From Nocardiopsis sinuspersici (GTDB lineage Bacteria; Actinomycetota; Actinomycetes; Streptosporangiales; Streptosporangiaceae), in assembly GCA_008638415.1 (NCBI GenBank), contig VWVT01000014.1, positions 62,001 to 126,000 on the forward strand: a stretch of 64,000 nt of DNA. Reading direction: 5' to 3'. Below, piece after piece: positions 1 through 7,536 of this stretch. The translations under genes and the position numbers were made by a program. How positions within the stretch are numbered: position 1 is the first letter of the stretch; each line of letters opens with the position of its first letter. A model generated the notes under the pieces. That model ran no database searches and was not told the origin of the DNA. It worked only from the letters and a program-made list of their open reading frames with translations.

Positions 1-2
1 GG

Positions 3-1001
3 AACAAGAAGGAATCATCACCCATCAAGATCATCTCGCACCGCGGCGCGTCGGGGCACCGCCCCGAGCACACCCTGGCCTCCTACGAGCTGGGGGCCAG
101 GCACGGCGGCGACTTCATCGAGATGGACCTGGTCGCGACCAGGGACGGGAGGCTGGTCTGCCGCCACGAGCAGGAGATCGGCGGGACCACGGACGTGGCC
201 GAGCACCCCGGGTTCGCCGACCGGCGCACCACGCGGACCGTCGACGGGCGCGAGGTGACCGGGTTCTTCGCCCAGGACTTCACCCTGGAGGAGATCCGCA
301 CGCTGCGCGCGGTCGAGCGCCTCCCGCAGATCCGGCCCGACAACGCGTCGATGGACGGGACCTACGGGATCCCGACCCTGGAAGAGGTCGTCGAGCTGGC
401 GCTCTCGCTCACCAAGGAGCTGGGCCGCCCGGTCGGGATCTACCCGGAGACCAAGCACCCCGCCTACCACGTGGAGCAGGGGCTGGAGCTGGAGCCGGCC
501 CTGATCGAGACCCTGCGCGAGGCCGGGCTGACCGGGCCGGAGCCGAAGGTGCCGGTGTTCCTCCAGTCCTTCGAGGCGGAGAGCCTGCGCAAGCTCGCCG
601 AGACGGAGCTGCCGCTGGTGTACCTGATGGGCACCGAGGAGCACTGGCTGCGCCACACCACCCCGGAGGGTCTGGCGGAGGTGGCGTCGTTCGCGCACGC
701 GATCGGCCCGCACAAGAGCCTGGTCGTCCCCACCGGCGAGGACGGTTCGCTGGGCGAGCCGACCGACCTGGTGGAGAACGCGCACGAGGCCGGGCTCCTG
801 GTGCACCCGTACACGTTCCGCAGCGAGAACCACTTCCTGCCCGCCGAACTGCGCTCGGACCGCGACCCCAAGGACTACGGGGGCTTCGCCGCCGAGTACG
901 AGGCCTTCTTCGAGGCCGGCGTGGACGGCGTGTTCACCGACTTCTCCCGGCACGCGTTCCTGGCGCGCGAGTACTTCCTGGACCCGCAGCCCGTGGACTA
1001 G
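3..1001 (+). CDS. Glycerophosphodiester phosphodiesterase, N-terminus outside window
   Basis: Probably hydrolyses glycerophosphodiesters to glycerol-3-phosphate plus an alcohol. The frame is open from base 3, so the start (and perhaps a signal peptide) lies to the left. The family's catalytic opening is visible: HRGASGHRPEHT near base 40, followed by the metal-binding E-M-D-L stretch near base 120. The later motif YPETKHP near base 440 and the C-terminal GVDGVFTDF motif before the stop complete the TIM-barrel signature. About 330 codons are present, so little is missing. It resembles the secreted GlpQ branch more than the short cytoplasmic UgpQ branch. The gene downstream is convergent. Confidence 0.9.
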   Translation, partial: NKKESSPIKIISHRGASGHRPEHTLASYELGARHGGDFIEMDLVATRDGRLVCRHEQEIGGTTDVAEHPGFADRRTTRTVDGREVTGFFAQDFTLEEIRTLRAVERLPQIRPDNASMDGTYGIPTLEEVVELALSLTKELGRPVGIYPETKHPAYHVEQGLELEPALIETLREAGLTGPEPKVPVFLQSFEAESLRKLAETELPLVYLMGTEEHWLRHTTPEGLAEVASFAHAIGPHKSLVVPTGEDGSLGEPTDLVENAHEAGLLVHPYTFRSENHFLPAELRSDRDPKDYGGFAAEYEAFFEAGVDGVFTDFSRHAFLAREYFLDPQPVD

Positions 1002-1139
1002 GGGACCGGCCGTGAGCACCGCGGGTGTGACGCACGAGGTTTCGCACCCGTTGGTCCCGTCCTTCAGCGGGGCCGGGCCGCCGAGCCGCGCCACAGGTAC
1101 AGGACCACGCTGGGCGGCGGCGCGCCGGCGGCCACCGCG

Positions 1140-1829
1140 CTAGGCGCCGAGGCTCGTGGCCAGGCCGTCGAGGCTCTTCGCGCTCAGGTCGAACGAGTCC
1201 GTCGCGGCGGGAGGGTCCCCGACGGGGCGTTCGACATAGGCGGTCCTCATGCCCACGGCCCGCGCGCCCCGGAGGTCCCAGGCATGGGCGGCGACCATGA
1301 GCAGGCGGTCCGGCGGGCATCCCGCGTTGGCGATCGCGAGTCGGTAGACGTCGGGATGGGGCTTGTAGCCGTGCGCGTCCTCGGCCGAGAGCACCTGGTG
1401 CCAGCGCAACCCGGCGTGCGCGCTGATGCGGGTGAGCGCCGAGTGGCTGGCGTTCGACAAGCCGACCACCGGGAAGCGCGAGGCGATCCGGTCCAGTGCC
1501 GGGACGGAGTCCGGCCACGGCTCCAGCCGCTGCCCGGAGGCCGCCAGCGAGCGCACCGCGTCCGCGTCGTCGACGCCGGCCTCGGCCGCGACGCGGGCCG
1601 CCGCCTCGGAGTCGATCACGGTGCTGTCGGCGTAGGGGCGGCGGCCCGCGAGGACCTCCCGCTGCTGCTCGTCGACATACCCGTGCCAGAGCCCGACGAG
1701 CTCGTCGGTCCTCTCGTCTCCGATGCCGGGGAGCAGTGTTCGAAGGCCGCGGCCGATCCCGCCGGGCTCATCGACCATGGTCCCGAGAACGTCGAAGACG
1801 ATCACGTCCGTGTCGGGGTGCGGGGTCAC
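1140..1829 (-). CDS. HAD-superfamily hydrolase, 2-haloacid dehalogenase-like
   Basis: A 229-residue HAD hydrolase. Motif I is FDVLGTM near residue 12, where the nucleophile Asp is followed by V-L-G-T as in type II haloacid dehalogenases. Motif II is LSNAS near residue 125. The motif III lysine lies in GYKPHPDVY, and the final acidic motif is replaced by MVAAHAWDL, as in haloacid dehalogenases. The GTG start at 1829 has a good ribosome site (GGAGG, 6 nt upstream). The true substrate is unknown; haloacid dehalogenase is the nearest named activity. It faces the GDPD gene, and the VOC gene lies just upstream on the same strand. Confidence 0.8.
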   Translation of the reverse strand: MTPHPDTDVIVFDVLGTMVDEPGGIGRGLRTLLPGIGDERTDELVGLWHGYVDEQQREVLAGRRPYADSTVIDSEAAARVAAEAGVDDADAVRSLAASGQRLEPWPDSVPALDRIASRFPVVGLSNASHSALTRISAHAGLRWHQVLSAEDAHGYKPHPDVYRLAIANAGCPPDRLLMVAAHAWDLRGARAVGMRTAYVERPVGDPPAATDSFDLSAKSLDGLATSLGA

Positions 1830-1874
1830 GAAGCGCCTCCAGGCATCTCACCGAACAGGTCCGGTCCGGAAGGG

Positions 1875-2324
1875 TCACTGCACGTCGAACTCGTTGCCCT
1901 CGGGGTCGCGCATGGTGACGTGTGAGGACCCGTGCTCCTCCACGATCCGCACGACCGAGGCGCCCAGCCCCTCCAGCCGTTCCACGACCCCGTCACGGCG
2001 GCCGGGGCCCACGCGCAGGTCGACGTGCAGGCGGTTCTTCACGCTCTTGGGCTCGGGCACCGCCTTGAAGAGCACGCGCCGCCCCAGGCCGGCACCGGTG
2101 GCCTCGTCCACGGGGTCGTCGGGATGCCGGATGGCGGCGGCCTGGATCCACGCCTTGCGCCCGTCCACCTCGGTGTAGTCGTCCTCCCCCGCCATTCCGG
2201 CGGCGACCGCGTACTCGACGATCGCGGTGTTGTCCTCGGGCTCGTACTCCAGCGCCGCGGCCCAGAAGCGGGCGAGGGGGATCGGTTCGGCACAGTCCAC
2301 GACGAGCTGCCACTCCACGGCCAT
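1875..2324 (-). CDS. VOC-family (glyoxalase-like) protein
   Basis: A 149-residue protein of the vicinal-oxygen-chelate fold. It opens with WQLVVDCAEP and an ARFWAAAL helix, and ends with RDPEGNEFDV, the usual end of the second beta-alpha-beta-beta-beta module with its metal-ligand Glu. The ATG at 2324 is chosen because AGGAGG lies just upstream; a longer open frame to 3047 runs antisense through the CGNR gene and is not coding. It is transcribed divergently from the CGNR gene across a 72-bp gap holding a shared palindrome. Members of this actinobacterial family are usually uncharacterised dioxygenase or resistance-like proteins. Confidence 0.8.
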   Translation of the reverse strand: MAVEWQLVVDCAEPIPLARFWAAALEYEPEDNTAIVEYAVAAGMAGEDDYTEVDGRKAWIQAAAIRHPDDPVDEATGAGLGRRVLFKAVPEPKSVKNRLHVDLRVGPGRRDGVVERLEGLGASVVRIVEEHGSSHVTMRDPEGNEFDVQ

Positions 2325-2379
2325 CGCTGGCCTCCTCACTGTCCAAGCGGATCCGCCGACACGGCACCGCGTTGTGATT

Positions 2380-2412
2380 CCAGTTATACTGGTTACATGA
2401 CGCGGAACACAA
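2380..2412. promoter_or_regulatory. Overlapping divergent promoters around a 13-bp palindrome
   Basis: The palindrome CCAGT-TAT-ACTGG (2380-2392) contains -10 boxes for both directions. On the plus strand TATACT (2385-2390) ends 6 nt before the ATG at 2397, which predicts a leaderless mRNA. On the minus strand TATAAC (2388-2383) has TTGTGT (2412-2407) 18 bp upstream and would serve the VOC gene. The arrangement suggests that one regulator, possibly the CGNR protein, controls both genes. The sequence features are direct; the regulator is inference. Confidence 0.6.
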
Positions 2413-3005
2413 CCGGCCTGCCGATGAGTCCTCGGCACGGATCCCCCTACGTCTTCGACCCGGGGACGCTGTGCCTGGAGTTCCTGGTCACGGGCGGACC
2501 CGGCGCGTACGCGGTCCACGAGAGCCTCCATGAGCCCCGCGACCTCGCCGACTGGTGCACGCGGTTCCGCCTGCGCCTGGATCCGGAGCTGGTCACCGTG
2601 TCCGGGGCGGAGCTCGCCGCCGCCAGGACCCTGCGCGACGCGCTCTGGCGCACGGTCCTGGCCCACCTGGACGGCCGCCCCCTGCCCCCGGAGGACGTCG
2701 CGGAGGTCAACCGGGCCGCCGCCCGGGCGCCGCTGGCGCCGAGGATGGGCACGGACCGGGAGTGCGCCTGGGTGGTGCCCGCGGACGCCACCGCGGTGCT
2801 GTCCACCATCGCCCGCGACGCGGTCGAACTGCTCACCGGCCCCCTGGCCGACCGGATCCGCGAGTGCGGCTCGGAGGACTGCCGGCTCGTCTTCGTGGAC
2901 ACCTCGCGCCCCGGCCGGCGCCGCTGGTGCTCCATGGACCGCTGCGGCAACCGCCAGAAGGTCCGGGCGCTGCGCGCCCGCAGGGAGGCGGAGGACCCGG
3001 CGTGA
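2397..3005 (+). CDS. ABATE/CGNR zinc-finger protein, probable transcription regulator
   Basis: A 202-residue protein. The N-terminal half has the conserved FDPGTLCLEFLVTGG opening of the ABATE (putative stress-induced regulator) domain. The C-terminal 45 residues hold the CGNR zinc finger: CGSEDCRLVFVDTS, then RRWCSMDRCGNRQKV, with four Cys in C-x4-C and C-x4-C spacing. The ATG at 2397 is chosen over the longer open frame because a -10 box sits 6 nt before it and the domain starts there. The stop is immediately followed by the distal end of repeat element A. CGNR proteins are thought to bind DNA; no target is known here. Confidence 0.8.
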   Translation: MTRNTTGLPMSPRHGSPYVFDPGTLCLEFLVTGGPGAYAVHESLHEPRDLADWCTRFRLRLDPELVTVSGAELAAARTLRDALWRTVLAHLDGRPLPPEDVAEVNRAAARAPLAPRMGTDRECAWVVPADATAVLSTIARDAVELLTGPLADRIRECGSEDCRLVFVDTSRPGRRRWCSMDRCGNRQKVRALRARREAEDPA

Positions 3006-3226
3006 CCGCAGGGACCGAAGGTTCCCGTACCCGCGGCGCCCGGGCACGAGGCGAAGCGCAGCGCAGCCTCAAAGACGACACAGCGAGGGCGCCGACGGGG
3101 TTCTGGAGGTTCCGCAGGTGGGGCTGCGAGGAACGAGCCGCCATACCGGAGGATCCGAAGGTTCCCGTACCCGCGGCGCACGAGCACGAGGCGAAGCGCA
3201 GCGCAGCCTCAAGGAAACACGTCCTA
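3006..3226 (-). repeat. Stop-anchored repeat family, element A
   Basis: Member of the dispersed family described under the 38302-38828 element. Read on the minus strand it starts at the TAG stop (3226-3224) of the gene beside it. It continues through the GAGGC...GCCTC hairpin and the GGTACGGGAACC word, then through a second copy of both at exactly 140 bp (plus-strand CCGAAGG at 3015 and 3155). It ends against the stop codon of the CGNR gene and lacks the distal block found in three other members. Frames opened by the repeat are not coding, because a 140-bp period changes frame in every unit. Confidence 0.85.
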
Positions 3227-4288
3227 GCCCCGGCGGGCCAGCAGGACGATGCAGGTGATGACCAGCGCGGCCACCGCCGCCCCGCCCACGATGAACGGCA
3301 GCGCGCTCCCGGCCTCCGACCCGGCCGTGCCGCCGCCCTCCTCCTCCGCGGGCGACTCCTCCTCCGCGGCCTCCTCCACCGTCTCCCCGGCCAGGTACCG
3401 CTCCTCCAGCGGAATCCGCCAGACCGACGCGTTCAGCCCCTCGGTCCCGGCCATGAGCGCGGTCCCGTCGGGGGTGAAGGCGATGGACTCGCCCTGGTCG
3501 GACTCGGGCAGGTCGAAGGAGCCGAGCGCGGAACCGGGCACGCCCTCGGTGGAGTCGTAGACCGTGGCACCCCAGTAGGTGCGGATCGCGTAGCGGGTGC
3601 CGTCCGGGCCGAAGGCGGCGTCGGTGGCGAACAGCGGCGCCGAGTCGATCCGCTCCAGCACGTGCTCGCCCCCCGGTTCCAGGGTCTCGGGCGCCGCGTA
3701 CAGGCCGCCGGAGAACTCCTTGGAGACCACGTACAGCCGTCCGTCACGGGGGTCGACCATCATCGACTCCGCGTCGCGCCCGCCGTCCTCGTAGGTGAGG
3801 GTGAACACCTCGGGTTCGACCAGCGCGTCGGTGAGCGCCTCGGGCTCGTCGAACCGGTACACCCGCACGTTGGGCCAGCCGCCGCCGAAGTTGTCGCCGA
3901 CGTCGCCCACGAGGACCGACGGCGTCCCGTCCGGGCCCTCCGTGACGGAGACCGCCTCCCAGTCGCGCCGCTCCAGGCCGAGGGTGACGGTGGCGAGCGT
4001 GCGCCCCTCCCCGTCGACCGCGTACACCTCGCTGGGATGGTCCCCGCTGTCGTTGTGCGTCCACCACACGCCCTCGTGGCGCAGGGACGGCGCGATCCCG
4101 CTGGACTCGGAGATCCGGGGGTCCTGGAACTCGAACGCGACCTCCGAGCCCTCGGGGCCCTCGTCTCCGCGGGGGTAGTCGACACCGTCCGTGGCGGACC
4201 CGCTCGGTTCTTCGGGAGAGGCCGCGGCCGGAGCCGCCGGAAGGGCCGCGCAGAGTACGGCTGCGGCAAGAACGAGCGGAGTTCTCAT
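3224..4288 (-). CDS. Secreted, membrane-anchored propeller-like protein
   Basis: 354 residues. It has a Sec signal peptide (MRTPLVLAAAVLCAALPAAPAAA), an extracellular domain of about 280 residues, a Glu-rich linker (near residue 305) and a single C-terminal membrane helix ending in ARRG. The ectodomain has repeating blades such as SSGIAPSLRHEGVWWTHNDSG, VLVGDVGDN, DAESMMVDPRDGRLYVVSKE and FTPDGTALMAGTE, which resemble esterase-like or six-bladed propellers. The ATG at 4288 is chosen since AGGA lies 8 nt upstream. The family is uncharacterised; a cell-surface binding or phytase-like role is only a guess. Its stop codon is the edge of repeat element A. Confidence 0.7.
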   Translation of the reverse strand: MRTPLVLAAAVLCAALPAAPAAASPEEPSGSATDGVDYPRGDEGPEGSEVAFEFQDPRISESSGIAPSLRHEGVWWTHNDSGDHPSEVYAVDGEGRTLATVTLGLERRDWEAVSVTEGPDGTPSVLVGDVGDNFGGGWPNVRVYRFDEPEALTDALVEPEVFTLTYEDGGRDAESMMVDPRDGRLYVVSKEFSGGLYAAPETLEPGGEHVLERIDSAPLFATDAAFGPDGTRYAIRTYWGATVYDSTEGVPGSALGSFDLPESDQGESIAFTPDGTALMAGTEGLNASVWRIPLEERYLAGETVEEAAEEESPAEEEGGGTAGSEAGSALPFIVGGAAVAALVITCIVLLARRG

Positions 4289-4380
4289 GACCGACATCCT
4301 GCCAGGGAACCGTTCGGATGGCTTGTACCCGGGTGGTAACGGGCACATTGGGCTTACGGAGCACCGTAAGGAGGGCCCTC

Positions 4381-5106
4381 ATGAGGATCGTCGCCTGTCT
4401 GAACGGGGACCGCCGCCCCGGAGCGCACCCCGCCCTGCCCGTGTCCGTGGACCAGGTGGTGGCGGACGCCCACGCGGTGGTGGCGGCGGGCGCGACCGAG
4501 ATCCACGTGCACCCGCGCAACTCCAGTGGCGCCGAGTCGCTGGAGCCGCAGGTGGTCGCCCCGCTGATGGAACGGCTACAGGCCGAGGGGCCTGGGGTGC
4601 CGGTGTCGCTGACCACGTCGCTGTCGGCCGAGGCCGATCCCTGGCGGCGCTACGACCTGGTGCAGCGGTGGGCGGCCTCGGCCCTGCCGGACTCGGTGAC
4701 GGTGAACCTGCACGAGGCCGGGTCGGTGGACCTGATACGCCTGCTGGAGGACCGCCGGATCGGGGTGGAGGCCGGGGTGTGGACGGTGGAGGCCGCGCGC
4801 ATCCTCGTCGCCACCGGGTTGGAGGCCGCCGCGGTACTGGTGGAGCCCACACAGGTCGCGGTGGAGGACGCCCGGCGCAACGCGGACGCGATCCTGTCCC
4901 TGCTGGACCGGGCGGGGGTGGATCGGCCGCGGATGCTGCACGGGGCCGACGCGACGGCCTGGCCGGTCCTGGAGGCGGCGGTCTCCGAGGGCTACGACAT
5001 CAGGATGGGGCTGGAGGACACCATGCGGCTGCCCGACGGCGAGGAGGCGCACGACAACGCGGCGCTGGTCGCACAGGCGGTGAACCTGGCCTCCGCCGCC
5101 GCCTGA
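4381..5106 (+). CDS. BKACE-family (DUF849) beta-keto acid cleavage enzyme
   Basis: A 241-residue TIM-barrel protein of the 3-keto-5-aminohexanoate cleavage enzyme family, which condenses a beta-keto acid with acetyl-CoA to give acetoacetate and a CoA ester. Visible family marks are CLNGDRRPGAHPALPVS at the N-terminus, the zinc-ligand pair IHVHPRN near residue 40, VNLHEAG near residue 110 and RMGLEDT near the C-terminus. It is shorter than the typical 270-310 residues, as in a known actinobacterial subgroup. The ATG at 4381 has AAGGAGG upstream. The substrate cannot be read from sequence. Confidence 0.8.
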   Translation: MRIVACLNGDRRPGAHPALPVSVDQVVADAHAVVAAGATEIHVHPRNSSGAESLEPQVVAPLMERLQAEGPGVPVSLTTSLSAEADPWRRYDLVQRWAASALPDSVTVNLHEAGSVDLIRLLEDRRIGVEAGVWTVEAARILVATGLEAAAVLVEPTQVAVEDARRNADAILSLLDRAGVDRPRMLHGADATAWPVLEAAVSEGYDIRMGLEDTMRLPDGEEAHDNAALVAQAVNLASAAA

Positions 5107-5129
5107 GCGTCGGGCCGCGGGGTCCGGGC

Positions 5130-5228
5130 TCAGCCGAGCAGGGCGCCGAGGAGCACGATGAGCATGATGGAGCCCAACACCACGGGCAGCAGCCAGCGCT
5201 GCTTGCGGTTGTTGGTGAGCATGCTCAT
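5130..5228 (-). CDS. 32-residue single-span membrane peptide coupled to thpR
   Basis: A very small gene. After MSMLTNNRKQRW there is one hydrophobic helix of about 18 residues (starting LLPVVLGSIML) and then the stop. Its ATG overlaps the TGA of the upstream gene as ATGA, the usual sign of translational coupling, and GGAG lies 8 nt before it. The positive-inside pattern (N, R, K, R before the helix) fits an N-in membrane peptide. I do not recognise a family. The alternative is a chance frame, but start overlap, ribosome site and clean helix together make a real gene likely. Confidence 0.6.
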   Translation of the reverse strand: MSMLTNNRKQRWLLPVVLGSIMLIVLLGALLG

Positions 5229-5815
5229 GACGTGCTCCGCTCAGGAGATGGGGCGGGATCCGCTTCCCAGCCTAATGCCCAGGTCCGTACGGTTCGGTAG
5301 CGGTCCTCCTTGCCGACGCGGCTCTCCACCAGGTGCACCTCGTGCGCCCGCCACCCGCGGCTGCGCAGGGGCCCGAGGGCGCGGACGATGTCGGCCAGGT
5401 CGCGCGCGGGGCGGCTGCGGGCGACCGTGACGTGCGGCACGTAGGGGCGGTGTTCCACGGGGAGGCCGGCTCCGGCCGCGGCGGCGCGCAGTCCGTCGGC
5501 GAGGGCTCCCAGGGCCTCGGTGTCGCCGCCGAGCCCCGCCCAGAGCACGGAGGAGCGGCCGCCGCCGGGCGGGAAGGTGCCCCAGCCGCGCACGGAGAGG
5601 CTGAGGGGCTGGTGGGCGCGGGCCTCGTCGCCGAGGGCGTCGGTGAGCGCGGGAAGCCGGTCCTCGCCCACCTCTCCGAGGAAGACCAGGGTGAGGTGCC
5701 AGTCCCGGGGCCTGCTCCACCGCAGGCCGGGTTCGTGGCGGCGGCCCCGGTCGACGGCCCCGCGCAGCGTGTCCAGCACGTCGGGCGGCGGATCCAGCGC
5801 GGCGAACAGTCTCAT
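5225..5815 (-). CDS. thpR: RNA 2',3'-cyclic phosphodiesterase (2H family)
   Basis: A 196-residue 2H phosphoesterase (ThpR/LigT). It opens with MRLFAALDPPPDV and carries both catalytic motifs: HLTLVFLG near residue 43 and HVTVARSR near residue 130. The family opens RNA 2',3'-cyclic phosphates to 2'-phosphates. The ATG at 5815 is the first start consistent with the family; upstream frame extension to 6031 runs into the neighbouring terminator. It overlaps the small membrane peptide by 4 nt, so the pair is probably one transcript. Confidence 0.9.
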   Translation of the reverse strand: MRLFAALDPPPDVLDTLRGAVDRGRRHEPGLRWSRPRDWHLTLVFLGEVGEDRLPALTDALGDEARAHQPLSLSVRGWGTFPPGGGRSSVLWAGLGGDTEALGALADGLRAAAAGAGLPVEHRPYVPHVTVARSRPARDLADIVRALGPLRSRGWRAHEVHLVESRVGKEDRYRTVRTWALGWEADPAPSPERSTS

Positions 5816-5891
5816 GCCCCCATCGTGCCCCGCGCGGGCCGCGGTGGACCATCCGCGTTTGCCCGCGGGGCCGCGGCGCCGCCGACCGCCA

Positions 5892-5926
5892 CCGGTCGTG
5901 CCCCGAGGACGGCGGGGCACGACCGG
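5892..5926 (-). terminator. Hairpin terminator of the MFS gene
   Basis: Perfect 13-bp arms (CCGGTCGTGCCCC and its complement) flank a 9-nt loop, 5 nt past the stop codon of the MFS gene on the minus strand. There is no U tract, as is common in actinobacteria. Confidence 0.6.
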
Positions 5927-5930
5927 GGTC

Positions 5931-7376
5931 TCATGTGCGGCTGGCCGCGTCCTCGGGGGGACGCGGCCCGTCGCCGTCCCGGGTGAGTCCGACCCGGGCC
6001 GAGCCGTCCGCGCGGTGCTCCACGCGGACACGTTCGTGCTCCTCGGCGGGCGCGTCCTCCGGCTCCGGCCCGGTGTCGGATTCCGTCGCCGCTTCGCGTT
6101 CCCGCCCGGGTCCGGCCTCCTGGTCCGTGCCCTCGGCCGGGCGGTTCCCGGGAAGCAGGTCGCGCACCCGCACGCCCTTGACCCGGAAGAGCAGGGCGGA
6201 CAGGACCGAGACCACCACGAGCGTCACCGAGCCGCCGATCATGAAGCTGGCCTGCGGGCCGAACGTGTCGGCGAGCAGGCCCACCACGGGCGCGCCGATG
6301 GGTGCCACGCCCATGAACACCAGCAGGAACATGCTCATGACCCGGCCGCGCATCCGCGGGTCCACACTGAGCTGGAAGGTGGCGTTGAGGGTGGTCACGT
6401 ACGTCATGAAGGCCATGCCCATGGGCACCAGCACCACGACGAACGGCACGTAGCCGGGCATGAGCCCCGCGACCACCTGGAGCGCGCCGAAGGCCATCGA
6501 ACCGATGAGCACCAGCCGCAGCCGGGGCCGTTCGCGGCGGGCGGCCATCAGGGCGCCCGCCAGCGCGCCGACGGCCAGGAACGCCGCGGCCGCGCCGAAC
6601 GCGTCGGCCCCGGACTCGAACACGTTGTTGATCACCAGCGCGATCTGGTTCTGGGTGTTGGCCCCGAAGAACTGGGTCGAGGCGGCCATGGCCAGGAGGA
6701 GGACGAGGTCGCGTCTGCCGCCGATGTAGCGCAGTCCCTCACGGATCTGCCCCCTGCCCCGGGGGACCCGTTCGGTGGGACTGAGTTCGAAGGTGCGGAT
6801 CATCGCCAGGGCGATGATGGTGAACCCGAACGAGGCGCCGTTGATGAGGAAGACCGGCCCGCTGCCGATGACCGCGATGAGCAGTCCGGCGATGGCAGGC
6901 CCGGTGACCCGGCCCAGTTGGAAGCTGGCGCTGTTGAGCGCGATGGCGTTGGACAGGTCGTCGCGGCCCACCATCTCCGGGACGAAGGTCTGTCGTCCCG
7001 GGTTGTCGAGCACGGTGATCATGCCGAGTCCGAGGGCGAACAGGTACACGTGCCAGACCTGCGCGGTCCCGGCCGTGGCCATGACGCCGAGGCCGATGGC
7101 GAGCACGCCCATGGCGCTCTGGGTGCAGATCAGGAGTTTGCGCTTGTCCAGCCGGTCGACCAGGGCGCCGCCCCACAGCCCGAGGAAGAGCATGGGCAGG
7201 AACTGCAGGGCGGTGGTCATACCGAGCGCGATGCCGCTGCCGCCGCTGAGCTGTAGGACCAGCCAGTCCTGCGCGATGCGCTGCATCCACGTACCGGGGT
7301 TGGACAGCAGTTGGCCGAGGGCGTACAGCCGGTAGTTGCGGTTGGACAGTGAACGGAACATGGCGATACGCCGCAT
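5931..7376 (-). CDS. MFS transporter, MFS_3/EntS-like exporter
   Basis: A 481-residue major-facilitator protein with about 12 hydrophobic segments and a charged C-terminal tail of roughly 70 residues rich in Glu and Arg. The start MRRIAMFRSLSNRNYRLYALGQ is typical of the subgroup related to the enterobactin exporter EntS. Inner landmarks are WMQRIAQDWLVLQL and GGALVDRLDKRKLL, the latter being the loop 2-3 motif. The substrate is unknown. The chosen ATG at 7376 lies inside the 3' arm of a perfect 19-bp inverted repeat; an ATG 15 nt further in (7361) is the alternative. The purine permease upstream is separated by its own terminator. Confidence 0.85.
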   Translation of the reverse strand: MRRIAMFRSLSNRNYRLYALGQLLSNPGTWMQRIAQDWLVLQLSGGSGIALGMTTALQFLPMLFLGLWGGALVDRLDKRKLLICTQSAMGVLAIGLGVMATAGTAQVWHVYLFALGLGMITVLDNPGRQTFVPEMVGRDDLSNAIALNSASFQLGRVTGPAIAGLLIAVIGSGPVFLINGASFGFTIIALAMIRTFELSPTERVPRGRGQIREGLRYIGGRRDLVLLLAMAASTQFFGANTQNQIALVINNVFESGADAFGAAAAFLAVGALAGALMAARRERPRLRLVLIGSMAFGALQVVAGLMPGYVPFVVVLVPMGMAFMTYVTTLNATFQLSVDPRMRGRVMSMFLLVFMGVAPIGAPVVGLLADTFGPQASFMIGGSVTLVVVSVLSALLFRVKGVRVRDLLPGNRPAEGTDQEAGPGREREAATESDTGPEPEDAPAEEHERVRVEHRADGSARVGLTRDGDGPRPPEDAASRT

Positions 7377-7417
7377 CAGTCCCTCCCCGCGGACCGGTGG
7401 GGAGGGACTGATGCGGC
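7370..7417 (-). promoter_or_regulatory. Perfect 19-bp inverted repeat covering the MFS start site
   Basis: Arms 7370-7388 and 7399-7417 are exact complements with a 10-nt loop. Read in the mRNA of the MFS gene, the 3' arm holds both the purine-rich ribosome site (GGGGAGGGA) and the ATG. A transcript starting upstream of the repeat would hide its own start; one starting within the 5' arm or loop would not. The repeat may therefore be a translational switch or an operator. Confidence 0.6.
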
Positions 7418-7464
7418 CACTGACCGACTCTGACATGACAGACAAAGCGAACAAAGAAGTAAAC

Positions 7465-7493
7465 GGCGTTGACTCATCATGAGAGTCAACGCC
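7465..7493 (-). terminator. Hairpin terminator of the NCS2 permease gene
   Basis: Perfect 11-bp arms (GGCGTTGACTC and complement) with a 7-nt loop lie about 45 nt past the permease stop. On the minus strand they are followed by a T-rich run (GTTTACTTCTTTGTT), which fits an intrinsic terminator. Confidence 0.75.
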
Positions 7494-7536
7494 GCTCACC
7501 GCCGCCGGAATTCCCGCCCGGCGGCACAGCCGGGGA

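Noticed and set aside
7411-7482. Plus-strand 23-codon frame (MRPLTDSDM...) preceded by GGAGGG
   Set aside because: The ribosome site and ATG exist only because of the inverted repeat's symmetry, and the frame ends inside the permease terminator.
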